Shown one piece after another: positions 22,078 to 30,435 of a stretch of 33,175 nt of DNA (positions are counted from its first letter, which is position 1; every line of letters starts with the position of its first letter). The stretch spans positions 1-33,175 of the forward strand of contig JALHMM010000074.1 of assembly GCA_022844045.1 (NCBI GenBank), written 5' to 3'. Source of the stretch: Reyranellaceae bacterium. Lineage in GTDB: Bacteria > Pseudomonadota > Alphaproteobacteria > Reyranellales > Reyranellaceae. The translations under genes and the position numbers were made by a program. The notes under the pieces are model-generated. The model was not told the origin of the DNA and made no database searches. It saw nothing but the letters and a program-made list of their open reading frames with translations.

Positions 22078-23505
22078 TCAGGTCTCGGATTTTCGGAGTG
22101 GCCGCCGCGCCTGATGGCCGCCGGGACGAAGTCGGGCGACAAGGTCCGACAGATGGCCGATTTCGTCAACGCGGATGGCTTCGCCCGAAGCGCGGCCTGA
22201 TGTCGTGGTGGTCGCCAGGGGCGGCAGCAGGGCGCGCTGGAAGCCCAGTTTGGCGGCTTCCTTGAGCCGGGCCTCGCGCTGGCCCACGGCGCGCACCTCG
22301 CCGCCCAGGCCGATCTCGCCGAATACCACGGTATTGGAGGGCACCGGCTCGTCGGCCAGCGACGACAAGAGCGCGGCGGCGACGGCCAGGTCGGCGGCCG
22401 GCTCGTTGATGCGCAAGCCGCCGGCGACGTTGAGGTAGACGTCGTTGGGTCCGACCGAGACGCCGCAGCGCGCCTCGAGCACGGCGATCACCATGGCGAG
22501 ACGGCCGGAATCCCAGCCGACCACGGCGTGCCTGGGCGTGGCGAAGGAGGAGGGCGCGACCAGCGCCTGGATCTCGACCAGCAGCGGGCGCGTGCCTTCG
22601 ACGCCGGCGAAGACGCAGGCGCCGCTCACCGCGCCGCGGCGCTCGGCGAGAAACAGGGCGGAGGGATTGGCGACGTCGGTCAGGCCGCGATCGGACATCT
22701 CGAACACGCCGATCTCGTCGGTCGGGCCGAAGCGGTTCTTCACCGCGCGCAGGATGCGGAACTGATGCCCGCGCTCGCCCTCGAAATACAGCACGGTGTC
22801 GACCATGTGCTCGAGCACGCGCGGGCCGGCGATGGCGCCTTCCTTGGTGACGTGGCCGACCAGCAGCACCGTGACGCCGCGCCGCTTGGCGAGCTCGATC
22901 AGCGCCTGCGCCGAGGAACGCACCTGGGTGACCGTGCCGGGGCTGGAATCGACCGTGTCGAGATGCATGGTCTGGATCGAATCGATCACCGCCACCTGCG
23001 GCCCGTCGCGCGCCTCCAGGGTGGCGACGATATCGCGCACCGAGGTGGCGGCCGCCAGCAGCACCGGCGCCTCGGCCAGCCCCAGCCGCGCCGCGCGCAG
23101 GCGCACCTGGTCCATCGCCTCCTCGCCGGAGAAATAAGCGCAGGACACACCGCCCTTCGCCAGCGCCGCCGCCGCTTGCAGCAGCAAGGTCGACTTGCCG
23201 ATCCCCGGATCGCCACCGATCAGCAACGCCGATCCCGCGACCAGTCCACCGCCACACACCCGGTCAAATTCCCCGATCCCCGTGATGTGCCGCGGCGGCT
23301 GCGGCGACGATCCGGTCAGCGCCGCGAACTCGATCCGTCTTCCCTTGCCACCGCCACCCCGTGCCAACGGACTACCGGCGGCGGCACCCGACGGCGCCTC
23401 CTCGACGATCGAATTCCACGCCCCGCACGACTCACACTTCCCCACCCACTTCGCCGTAACGGCGCCGCAGGACTGGCAGGTGAAGGAACGCAGGGGTTTG
23501 GCCAT
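22078..23505 (-). CDS. radA: DNA repair protein RadA (Sms)
   Basis: This 475-residue ATPase helps process recombination intermediates by driving branch migration with RecA. It has a C4 zinc finger (C10, C13, C24, C27), a Walker A motif GGDPGIGKST (97-106), the RadA-specific KNRFG motif (VKNRFGPTDEIG) and a C-terminal Lon-protease-like domain lacking proteolytic residues. Length and domain order are standard. It is the first gene of the radA-cvpA-purF run. In many Alphaproteobacteria it directly follows alr; here mlaEF and a DUF559 gene lie between. Confidence 0.96.
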   Translation of the reverse strand: MAKPLRSFTCQSCGAVTAKWVGKCESCGAWNSIVEEAPSGAAAGSPLARGGGGKGRRIEFAALTGSSPQPPRHITGIGEFDRVCGGGLVAGSALLIGGDPGIGKSTLLLQAAAALAKGGVSCAYFSGEEAMDQVRLRAARLGLAEAPVLLAAATSVRDIVATLEARDGPQVAVIDSIQTMHLDTVDSSPGTVTQVRSSAQALIELAKRRGVTVLLVGHVTKEGAIAGPRVLEHMVDTVLYFEGERGHQFRILRAVKNRFGPTDEIGVFEMSDRGLTDVANPSALFLAERRGAVSGACVFAGVEGTRPLLVEIQALVAPSSFATPRHAVVGWDSGRLAMVIAVLEARCGVSVGPNDVYLNVAGGLRINEPAADLAVAAALLSSLADEPVPSNTVVFGEIGLGGEVRAVGQREARLKEAAKLGFQRALLPPLATTTTSGRASGEAIRVDEIGHLSDLVARLRPGGHQARRPLRKSET

Positions 23506-23543
23506 TGCCAGTTCCTACCGCCCCACGTGGTAGGACGAAAGCC

Positions 23544-23954
23544 TTACCTTCCCCCGCTGGCGGGGGAAGGTGCCCGAAGGGCGGATGGGGGTGGCTGTCG
23601 AAGACGAAGGCGATGCTCGACGCATGCGTAGACCGCCTCCATCACGCTATCCGGCCGCATCGCGACGTCGCTGTTCCACACCCGCAATACCTCGAAGCCT
23701 TCGGCCTTTAAGTACCCCGTTCTCGCCTCATCGTAGACCGCGTGTTCGACATGCTGACTGCCATCGACCTCGATGACCAGCATCACCTCAAGGCTGACGA
23801 AGTCGGCGATATAGTTGCCGATAGGGTGCTGACGGCGGAACTTCACGCCATCGACTTGACGATGGCGCAGCCGCTTCCAATGGAGTTGTTCGGCTTGGGT
23901 AGGAGCGCGCCGCAGAGCGCGGGCGCGCATGAGATTGTGGTGGCGTGGAATCAT
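23544..23954 (-). CDS. DUF559 family PD-(D/E)XK endonuclease-like protein
   Basis: This 136-residue protein has the DUF559 pattern: ARALRRAPTQAEQLHW, KFRRQHPIGNYIADFV, then VIEVDGSQH and FEVLRVWNSDV. Together these form a very-short-patch-repair-like PD-(D/E)XK core with likely metal ligands in ADF and IEVDG. The start is unclear. ATG at 23954 fits family length; ATG 23975 and TTG 23993 are in frame, and none has a ribosome binding site. The last 15 or so residues (PPPSALRAPSPASGGR) are encoded by a family A repeat, so the original C-terminus has been replaced or extended. The upstream region 23980-24015 is strikingly AT-rich. Related genes are often stand-alone and mobile. Confidence 0.85.
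   Translation of the reverse strand: MIPRHHNLMRARALRRAPTQAEQLHWKRLRHRQVDGVKFRRQHPIGNYIADFVSLEVMLVIEVDGSQHVEHAVYDEARTGYLKAEGFEVLRVWNSDVAMRPDSVMEAVYACVEHRLRLRQPPPSALRAPSPASGGR
23546..23571. repeat. Family A hairpin overlapping the DUF559 3' end
   Basis: ACCTTCCCCCGC (23546-23557) pairs perfectly with GCGGGGGAAGGT (23560-23571). The core GTGCCCGAAGGGCGGATGGG follows to about 23590. The DUF559 stop codon (23544-23546) abuts and its last codons lie inside the hairpin. Confidence 0.85.
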
Positions 23955-24045
23955 GTCGTCATGATGCGCGCGCATATCTACATAGTCTATCAACTATAGA
24001 TAGCATAGTTGTGGCACCAACCACCCCCATCCGGCGCTTCGCGCC

Positions 24046-24071
24046 ACCTTCCCCCGCCAGCGGGGGAAGGT
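24046..24071. repeat. Family A hairpin downstream of mlaF
   Basis: ACCTTCCCCCG (24046-24056) pairs with CGGGGGAAGGT (24061-24071) around CCAG, preceded by the CCCCCATCCGGCGCTTCGCG half of the core from about 24020. It sits six bases beyond the mlaF stop codon and could serve as its transcript-end stem. Together with 23546-23571, it flanks the DUF559 gene on both sides in opposite orientation. Confidence 0.8.
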
Positions 24072-24077
24072 AGAAAA

Positions 24078-24851
24078 TCAGCCCTTCGTCACCTGCATGC
24101 GGATCGGGCCTTCGGCGCGGCCGTGGATGAATTGGTCGACATGGGCGTCGCCGGAGCGGTCGATGTCGGCGACCGGGCCCTGCCAGATCAGGCGGCCTTC
24201 GTAGAGCATGGCGATGCGGTCGCCGATCTTGCGCGCGCTGGCCATGTCGTGGGTGATCGAGATGGTCGAGGCGCCGAGCTGCCTGACGCAGCTGACGATC
24301 AGCTCGTTGATCACGTCGGACATGATCGGATCGAGCCCGGTGGTCGGCTCGTCGAAGAAGATGATCTGCGGTTCGCGGGCGATGGCGCGCGCCAACGCCA
24401 CGCGCTTCTGCATGCCGCCCGACAGCTCGGCCGGCTTGAGCTCGCCGACATCGGGTGTCAGGCCGACGGCGCCCAGCTTGGCGAGCGCGATCGCCTTGGC
24501 CTCGTCGACGGGCACGTGATCGCTCTGGATCGGGCCGAAGGCGACGTTCTCCCAGACCTTCAGCGAATCGAACAGCGCGCCGCCCTGGAACAGCATGCCG
24601 AACTTGCGCATCACCCGGCTGCGGTCGGCGCGCGAGAGCCCCACCGTCTCCTCGCCGTCGATGCGGATCGAGCCGGAATCGGGCTCCATGAGGCCCAGGA
24701 TGCATTTCAGCAGCACCGACTTGCCCGAACCCGAGCCGCCGATCACCACCAGCGACTCGCCGACGCCGACCTCGACGTCGATGCCGTCGAGCACCTTCTT
24801 GCGGCCGAAGGACTTGCGCAGTCCGCGGATGACGATGCGGGGGGCGGCCAT
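24078..24851 (-). CDS. mlaF: ABC transporter ATPase MlaF (phospholipid trafficking)
   Basis: This 257-residue ABC ATPase has Walker A GGSGSGKS (38-45), signature LSGGMQKR, Walker B IIFFDEPTTGLDP and the H-loop SITHDMASA. The sequence is of the Mla/Ttg2A type, which powers phospholipid transfer between inner and outer membranes to keep the outer leaflet asymmetric. It follows mlaE after a 3-nt gap. No mlaD substrate-binding gene follows here; an unrelated nuclease gene and repeats do. The assignment as MlaF rather than another MCE-linked ATPase rests on the adjacent permease. Confidence 0.92.
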   Translation of the reverse strand: MAAPRIVIRGLRKSFGRKKVLDGIDVEVGVGESLVVIGGSGSGKSVLLKCILGLMEPDSGSIRIDGEETVGLSRADRSRVMRKFGMLFQGGALFDSLKVWENVAFGPIQSDHVPVDEAKAIALAKLGAVGLTPDVGELKPAELSGGMQKRVALARAIAREPQIIFFDEPTTGLDPIMSDVINELIVSCVRQLGASTISITHDMASARKIGDRIAMLYEGRLIWQGPVADIDRSGDAHVDQFIHGRAEGPIRMQVTKG

Positions 24852-24854
24852 GGA

Positions 24855-25634
24855 TCAGCGGGCGAAGAACAGCTCGGTGATGAGGTAGTTGGACGTCAGG
24901 ATCAGGATCGAGGCGGACACCACGGCGTTGGTGGTGGCCGCGCCGACGCCCTGCGCGCCGCCGCGCGAGTGGTAGCCGTGATAGCAGCCCATCAGCGCGA
25001 TCAGGAAGCCGAACACCGAGGCCTTCACCAGGCCGGACACGACATCCATGAACTCGACGAACTCGACGGTGTTGCGCAGATAGCTCTGCTCGTTGAAGTC
25101 GAGCTTGTAGACGCCCACGAGATAGCCGCCGAGGATGCCGATGGCGTCGGCCACCAGCACGAGCAGGGGCATGGTGACGACGGCGGCGATGATGCGCGGC
25201 GCGATCAGGTACTTGAAGGGCTCTGTCGACAAGGTGGTCAGCGCGTCGATCTGCTCGGTGACGCGCATGGTGCCGAGCTCGGCGGCCATCGCCGCGCCGA
25301 CCCGGCCGGCGACCATCAAGCCGGCCAGCACCGGGCCCAGCTCGCGGGAGATCGAGACGACGACGACGCTGGGAATAGCGCTCTCGGCCGAGAAGCGCGC
25401 GAAGCCGGTATAGCTCTGCAGCGCCAGCACCATGCCGGTGAAGATCGCGGTCAGCCCGACGACGGGCAGCGAGTAGTAGCCGATCTCGAGCATCTGCCTG
25501 AGGATCTGGCGACGGTAGATCGGCGGCTCGAAGCAATGCAGCAGGCTGCGCGCGGCGAAGGCCGTCACCGCGCCGGTGAGCGCGAGGAACGACAGCGTCA
25601 TGCGGCCGAGAACGGTGACCAGGGGGACGTTCAC
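24855..25634 (-). CDS. mlaE: MlaE-type ABC permease
   Basis: This 259-residue integral membrane protein of the MlaE family has an amphipathic N-terminal region, then about five to six membrane segments. It shows the family-typical IFTGMVLALQSY, SISRELGPVLAGLMVAGRVG and AAMAAELGTMRVTEQIDAL. It is the permease of the MlaFE phospholipid transporter. Its ATG overlaps the alr stop by four bases (ATGA), so alr, mlaE and mlaF are translated as a coupled unit. Confidence 0.92.
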   Translation of the reverse strand: MNVPLVTVLGRMTLSFLALTGAVTAFAARSLLHCFEPPIYRRQILRQMLEIGYYSLPVVGLTAIFTGMVLALQSYTGFARFSAESAIPSVVVVSISRELGPVLAGLMVAGRVGAAMAAELGTMRVTEQIDALTTLSTEPFKYLIAPRIIAAVVTMPLLVLVADAIGILGGYLVGVYKLDFNEQSYLRNTVEFVEFMDVVSGLVKASVFGFLIALMGCYHGYHSRGGAQGVGAATTNAVVSASILILTSNYLITELFFAR

Positions 25635-26758
25635 GACGCGGCCCCGCTGTAGATCCGGTGATAGCGGTCGCCGAGATTGGTCAGGATCTCGTAGCCATTG
25701 GTGCGCGCGGCCACCGCGACCGCGTCGGGCGGCAGGTTGGGCCCGACCAGCTCGACGAAGGCGCCGGGGACCGCGAGCCCCTCGGGCAGGTCGGTGACAT
25801 CGATTGTCAGGAGATCCATCGAGACTCGTCCGACGACTTTCGCCTTGTGTCCTTCGATCGCGACTTCACCACGATTGCCCAGCGATCGCATATAGCCGTC
25901 GGCGTATCCGGCGGCCACGACGGCGATGCGCGTGGGCCGTCCCGACCGCCAGTCGTGGTTATAGCCAACACCGGCCATGGCTTCAATTTGCCGGACCTGC
26001 AGGATGCGGGCCATCAGCGCCACGGTCGGCCGCATCGGGTTGGCGGTGTCGGGCGTCGGGTTGATGCCGTAGAGCGCCGCGCCCGGGCGCATCAGGTCGA
26101 AATGGTAGTCCGGCCCGAGGAAGACGCCGGAGGAATTGGCCAGCGAGGCCGGCGCGCCGGGCATGCGGGCGACGAATTGCCGGAAGCGCTCGAGCTGGGC
26201 GCGGTTGGTCGTGTCGGCCGGCCGCTCCGATGAGACCAGGTGGCTCATCAGCAGCGCCAAGCGCAGGCCGCGCAGGCGCATGCGGTCGTTGGCCAGCAGC
26301 ATCGCCTCGTCGGGATTGAGGCCCAGGCGGTTCATGCCGGTGTCGAGATGGATCACCGCGTCGAGCGGCTGCACGACGCGCTGGGCGCATGAGCGCCAGG
26401 CCGAGACCTGGCCGAGATCGTTGAGCGCGGGTACCAGGCGGTGCTCGACCAGCTCGGCATCGGTGCCCGGCAGCAGGCCGTTGAGCACGCAGATCCACGC
26501 CTCGGGGACCGCGGCGCGCAGCGCGATGCCCTCCTCGACATGGGCGGCGAAGAAGAAGCGGCAGCCCTCGGCCCATAGCCGGCGGCCGACCTGGGCGGCA
26601 CCCAGGCCGTAGGCGTCGGCCTTGAGAACGGCGGCGCATTCCACCGGCTTGCCCTGGGCGCGCCCGAGATCGCGCAGCAGGCGCCAGTTGGCGGCCACCG
26701 CGTCGAGATCGACGGTCAGGATCGCCCCGGCACGGCGGGACTCGGGGAGCAGGGACAT
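25631..26758 (-). CDS. alr: Alanine racemase
   Basis: This 375-residue PLP enzyme interconverts L- and D-alanine for peptidoglycan. The PLP lysine lies in AAVLKADAYGLGA, and the catalytic tyrosine region reads AGVGYNHDW followed by VAAGYADGY. Two starts are possible. The ATG at 26758 gives a normal N-terminus but has no ribosome binding site. A TTG at 26794 adds 12 residues and has GAGAAGGA supplied by the arm of the upstream repeat. The gene leads the alr-mlaE-mlaF unit. In related genomes alr usually lies right after dnaB; here a 160-bp repeat and an HD hydrolase gene separate them. Confidence 0.94.
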   Translation of the reverse strand: MSLLPESRRAGAILTVDLDAVAANWRLLRDLGRAQGKPVECAAVLKADAYGLGAAQVGRRLWAEGCRFFFAAHVEEGIALRAAVPEAWICVLNGLLPGTDAELVEHRLVPALNDLGQVSAWRSCAQRVVQPLDAVIHLDTGMNRLGLNPDEAMLLANDRMRLRGLRLALLMSHLVSSERPADTTNRAQLERFRQFVARMPGAPASLANSSGVFLGPDYHFDLMRPGAALYGINPTPDTANPMRPTVALMARILQVRQIEAMAGVGYNHDWRSGRPTRIAVVAAGYADGYMRSLGNRGEVAIEGHKAKVVGRVSMDLLTIDVTDLPEGLAVPGAFVELVGPNLPPDAVAVAARTNGYEILTNLGDRYHRIYSGAAS

Positions 26759-26797
26759 CAGGGAACGTATGCGGGAAGAGAGGGAAGGGATCAACGT

Positions 26798-26952
26798 TCC
26801 TTCTCCCCGCGAAGGCGGGGAGAAGGTGCCGAGCGCCAGCGAGGCGGATGAGGGGCTTCTCGTCGAACGGCGCCATCGCCGATCGTCGAGACACCGCGAA
26901 GCCCCTCATCCGCCCTTCGGGCACCTTCTCCCCGCCTTCGCGGGGAGAAGGA
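26798..26952. repeat. Family A inverted repeat with 32-bp perfect arms
   Basis: Arms 26798-26829 and 26921-26952 are exact reverse complements, each itself a hairpin (CCTTCTCCCCGC / GCGGGGAGAAGG type). GCGGATGAGGGGCTT pairs with AAGCCCCTCATCCGC further in. It fills the gap between alr and the HD hydrolase gene. The alr-side arm supplies a Shine-Dalgarno-like GAGAAGGA, and the other arm ends two bases before the hydrolase stop codon. Confidence 0.9.
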
Positions 26953-26954
26953 CT

Positions 26955-27506
26955 CTATTCACGCCCCGCGATCGCCCGCTCGGCTTCGGCGGCGGCCCGG
27001 TCGAACTGCTCCTCCAGCCAGGCATTGGCGCCGCGCAGGCCGGCGGCGACCGAGCGCGCCCAGTCGACGTATTCGCGCTGGCGCGCCAGCGGCCACTCGG
27101 CTGGCGGGCTGCTCGCCAGCGCCCGCAGGTTCGACGTCTTGTCGGCCAGCTTGAGCTGGCGGGCGCGCGGCGACTTGTGGGGCGCGTGCACCACCTGAAG
27201 GCGCTTGCGCTCGGCCTTGGGCAGCGACTTGTCGTCGGTGACCTCGGCCACGAGATCGGCGACGACGATTCCGAAGATCGCCGCGACCTCGGCATGGGTG
27301 GCGCCGGTATCCTCGATCGTGTCGTGCAGCAGGCCGCCGATCACCAGCTCGATGTCGCGCCCGCCGCTGGCGCGGGCCAGCATCTCGGCGACCTCGATGA
27401 CATGGTTGACGTAGGGCTCGCCGGCCTCGCCCTTGCGGACCTGTCCGGTATGCTTCTCGGCGGCGAACGCCGCGGCGCGCGCCAGTTTCTCCACGTCGCT
27501 CGCCAC
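26955..27506 (-). CDS. MESH1-like HD-domain (p)ppGpp hydrolase
   Basis: This 183-residue single HD domain of the RelA/SpoT hydrolase type has the metal and substrate residues H35 (PYVNHVIEVA), H61-D62 (GLLHDTIEDTG) and D122 (KLADKTSNLRAL). These sit at the same positions as recalled for human MESH1. Such stand-alone enzymes remove the 3'-pyrophosphate of (p)ppGpp or act on related nucleotides. There is no synthetase domain. A GTG start at 27506 has AAGGAG seven bases upstream. It begins 13 nt after the dnaB stop, so the two genes are probably co-transcribed, linking replication to alarmone turnover by position only. Confidence 0.88.
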   Translation of the reverse strand: MASDVEKLARAAAFAAEKHTGQVRKGEAGEPYVNHVIEVAEMLARASGGRDIELVIGGLLHDTIEDTGATHAEVAAIFGIVVADLVAEVTDDKSLPKAERKRLQVVHAPHKSPRARQLKLADKTSNLRALASSPPAEWPLARQREYVDWARSVAAGLRGANAWLEEQFDRAAAEAERAIAGRE

Positions 27507-27519
27507 TCGCCCGCTCCTT

Positions 27520-29040
27520 CTATTCCTGAATGCTGCCGTAGCTGTCGTCCGCCGAGAGGTTGCCGAACTTGGTGAACTCGCCCTCGAAGCTCAGGCGCAC
27601 GATGCCGGTCGGCCCGTGGCGTTGCTTGGCGACGATCACCTCTGCCTTGCCGTAGGACTGCTCGCAGCGCTGCTTCCAGGCATCGTGGCGATCGTTGAAC
27701 CGTTCGTCGCTTTCCTCGCCCCGGCGCGTCGGCTCGGACCGGGAAAGATAGTACTCCTCGCGGAAGACGAACATCACCACGTCGGCGTCCTGCTCGATCG
27801 AGCCCGATTCACGCAGGTCGGCGAGCTGCGGCCGCTTGTCCTCGCGCTGCTCGACGGCGCGGCTGAGCTGCGACAGCGCGACGACGGGCACGTCGAGTTC
27901 CTTGGCCAGCGTCTTCAGGCCGCGGGTGATCTCCGAGATCTCCTGCACGCGATTGGCCTCGCGGCTGCGCGATCCGCCCTGCAGCAGCTGCAGGTAGTCG
28001 ACGACGATCATGCCCAGCCCGTGCTGGCGCTTCAGCCGGCGCGCGCGGGTGCGCAGCGCCTGCACCGTCAGTCCCGGCGTGTCGTCGATGAACAGCGGCA
28101 CCATCTGCAGCTCGCGGCTGCGCGCCAGCACGCTGTTGAAGTCGTGCGCGTTGAGCTCGCCCCGGCGGATCTTCTCCGAGCTGACCAGCGCCTGCTCGGC
28201 CAGGATTCGGGTGGCGAGCTGCTCGGCCGACATTTCCAGCGAGAAGAAGCCGATCACCGCGCCGTCGACCGCCTGGGCGCGACCGTCCGCGTCGAATTCC
28301 TCGCGATACTGCTTGGCGGCGTGGAAGGCGATATTGGTCGCCAGCGCCGTCTTGCCCATCGAGGGGCGGCCGGCGAGCACGATCAGGTCGGATTTGTGCA
28401 GGCCGCCCAGCAGCTGGTCGAGCGCGCCCAGTCCGGAGGCGACGCCGGTCAACCCGCCCTCGCGCTTGTACGCCGACTCCGCCATCTCCACGGCCTCGGC
28501 CAGCGCCGAGCCGAAGGGCTTGAAGCCGCCTTCGATCTGGCCGGCGGTGGCGAGGTCGTAGAGCTTCTTCTCGGCCTGCTCGATCTGGCTGGTCGCCGGC
28601 TCCTCGATATCGGGCGCGAAGGCGCCGTTGACCATGGTCTCGCCGACATCGATCAGCTGGCGGCGCAGGAAGAGGTCGTGGATCTGACGGCCGTAATCGG
28701 CGGCGTCGATGATGCTGATCGCCGCTCCCGCCAACCGGGCGAGATAGGCCGCGCCGCCAGCCTGTTGCAACGCCTCCTCGCGCTCGAAGAACGGCTTGAG
28801 CGTCACCGGCGTGGCGACCTGGTTGCGCTCGATCAGCCGGGCGGCGGCCTCGAAGATGCGCCCGTGCAGCGGATCGGCGAAGTGCTCGGGCTTGAGGAAG
28901 TCGGAAACCCTGTTGTAGGCGAAGTTGTTGACCAGGATCGCGCCCAAGAGCGCCTGCTCCGCCTCGAAATTGTGCGGCGGCTCGCGGAACCGCTGGTCGC
29001 CGCTGCCGGGCAGGGGCGTGACGTTCGAGGTTTCAACCAT
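27520..29040 (-). CDS. dnaB: Replicative DNA helicase DnaB
   Basis: This 506-residue hexameric helicase unwinds DNA at the replication fork. It has an N-terminal DnaB domain starting REPPHNFEAEQALLGAILVN, then a RecA-like motor with Walker A AGRPSMGKTALATN, IDDTPGLTVQALR, Walker B MIVVDYLQLL and LRESGSIEQDADVVMF. The ATG at 29040 is supported by AAGGG about eight bases upstream. A longer in-frame start at 29091 would add 17 unconserved residues. The 97 bp upstream (29041-29137) should hold its promoter or be read through from cfa. Confidence 0.96.
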   Translation of the reverse strand: MVETSNVTPLPGSGDQRFREPPHNFEAEQALLGAILVNNFAYNRVSDFLKPEHFADPLHGRIFEAAARLIERNQVATPVTLKPFFEREEALQQAGGAAYLARLAGAAISIIDAADYGRQIHDLFLRRQLIDVGETMVNGAFAPDIEEPATSQIEQAEKKLYDLATAGQIEGGFKPFGSALAEAVEMAESAYKREGGLTGVASGLGALDQLLGGLHKSDLIVLAGRPSMGKTALATNIAFHAAKQYREEFDADGRAQAVDGAVIGFFSLEMSAEQLATRILAEQALVSSEKIRRGELNAHDFNSVLARSRELQMVPLFIDDTPGLTVQALRTRARRLKRQHGLGMIVVDYLQLLQGGSRSREANRVQEISEITRGLKTLAKELDVPVVALSQLSRAVEQREDKRPQLADLRESGSIEQDADVVMFVFREEYYLSRSEPTRRGEESDERFNDRHDAWKQRCEQSYGKAEVIVAKQRHGPTGIVRLSFEGEFTKFGNLSADDSYGSIQE

Positions 29041-29137
29041 GCTCAGACCCTTACGAGGTCTGTCGCCGTCGGCAAAGCGGAATGGAGTCACATCCGCCTA
29101 AAGCCGGGCATAAGAGGCCTTGGTATGTTCCATCCAA

Positions 29138-30367
29138 CTACTCCGCCGCTACCGACAGACGCTGGCGTTCGCCCTCGTGTATGTAGTCGCGCGTTTGCGG
29201 CACAGCGTTTGGATTCTTGGCAAGCTGAATCTGGAACACCATCTGGCCCATGCGCCGGAAGCTCATCTCGGCGGCGGCGAGATAGAATTCCCACATGCGG
29301 CAGAAGCGGTCGTCGAAACCGGCCATCGCCTTGACGCGGTCGCGGTTGGCCATGAAGCGCTGGCGCCAGTGCTTCAAGGTCTCGGCGTAGTGCAGGCGCA
29401 GCACCTCGATATCGGTGACATAGAGCCCGACATGCTCGATGGCGCGCAGCACCTCCGACAGCGAGGGCGTGTAACCGCCGGGGAAGATGTACTTGCGGAC
29501 CCACGGGTTCTGCGTGCCCGGCGGCCCCATGGTGCCGATCGAATGCAGCAGCATCACGCCATCGTCGGCGAGCAGCGACTTCACCTTGGTGAAGAACTCC
29601 CGGTAATGCGGCACACCGACATGCTCGAACATGCCGACCGAGACGATGCGGTCGTAGGTGCCGCTCTCCTGCCGATAGTCGAGCAGCTTGAAGCGCACCC
29701 GGTCGGCCATGCCCGCCTCCAGCGCCCGCCGGCTCGACGCGGCGTGCTGCTCGACCGAGAGTGTGACGCCGGTGACGTCGGCGCCCGAATCGCGACCGAT
29801 CTGCAGGCCGAGTCCGCCCCAGCCCGAGCCGATGTCGAGCACCTTGTGGCCGGGCTCGATCAGCAGCTTGGCGATGATGTGCGCCTTCTTCGCCGCCTGC
29901 GCCTGCTCCAGCGTGTCCTGGGGCGTGCGGAAGTAGGCGCAAGAGTATTGGCGGTCGGCGTCGAGGAAGGTGTCGTAGAGCGCGCCGTTGAGATCGTAGT
30001 GGTGCGCGACGTTGCGCTGTGCGCGCCAGATCGGGTTGTACTGCCCGATCAGGCGCACGATACGCTCGAAGACCATCTTCACCGAGACCAGCGGATGGGC
30101 TTCGAGATTGGCCATGTTGAGACCGAGCAGATCGAGGAACTCATAGAGGCGCCCGTCGTCGACCGTCAGGGTGCCATCCATGTAGGCCTCGCCGATGCGC
30201 AGGCGCGGATTGAGGGCCAGCTTGCGGTGCAGGGAGCGGTCATGCAGCCGCACCGTCACATCGGGCCCCGGCACGCCGCCGTCGATGCGGTGCACGGCGC
30301 CCGCGGCGTCGATGAGGGTCATCGAGCCGGTGTGGATCAGTCTTCGCAAACCTTTCGCCAGGAGCAT
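29138..30367 (-). CDS. cfa: Cyclopropane-fatty-acyl-phospholipid synthase
   Basis: This 409-residue SAM-dependent enzyme adds a methylene across double bonds of membrane phospholipid acyl chains. The C-terminal methyltransferase domain has VLDIGSGWGG (176-185). Catalytic-site landmarks are C143 (RQYSCAYF), NVAHHYDLNGALYDTFLD just before it, and MFEHVG. It has the usual N-terminal lipid-binding domain. It lies 68 bp downstream of plsC on the same strand, so both phospholipid genes may belong to one transcript controlled by the promoter at 31290-31318. Confidence 0.93.
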   Translation of the reverse strand: MLLAKGLRRLIHTGSMTLIDAAGAVHRIDGGVPGPDVTVRLHDRSLHRKLALNPRLRIGEAYMDGTLTVDDGRLYEFLDLLGLNMANLEAHPLVSVKMVFERIVRLIGQYNPIWRAQRNVAHHYDLNGALYDTFLDADRQYSCAYFRTPQDTLEQAQAAKKAHIIAKLLIEPGHKVLDIGSGWGGLGLQIGRDSGADVTGVTLSVEQHAASSRRALEAGMADRVRFKLLDYRQESGTYDRIVSVGMFEHVGVPHYREFFTKVKSLLADDGVMLLHSIGTMGPPGTQNPWVRKYIFPGGYTPSLSEVLRAIEHVGLYVTDIEVLRLHYAETLKHWRQRFMANRDRVKAMAGFDDRFCRMWEFYLAAAEMSFRRMGQMVFQIQLAKNPNAVPQTRDYIHEGERQRLSVAAE

Positions 30368-30435
30368 GATCGTCCTCGCGCTCGCCGGCCTGCCCGGTCT
30401 CCCTGATACGGCCCGCCGCTATCGTCGTGGAAAAT

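Noticed and set aside
24009..25652. A 547-residue plus-strand open frame across mlaF and mlaE
   Set aside because: Antisense shadow of two clear transporter genes, as is common at high GC; its composition is low-complexity and no motif is visible.
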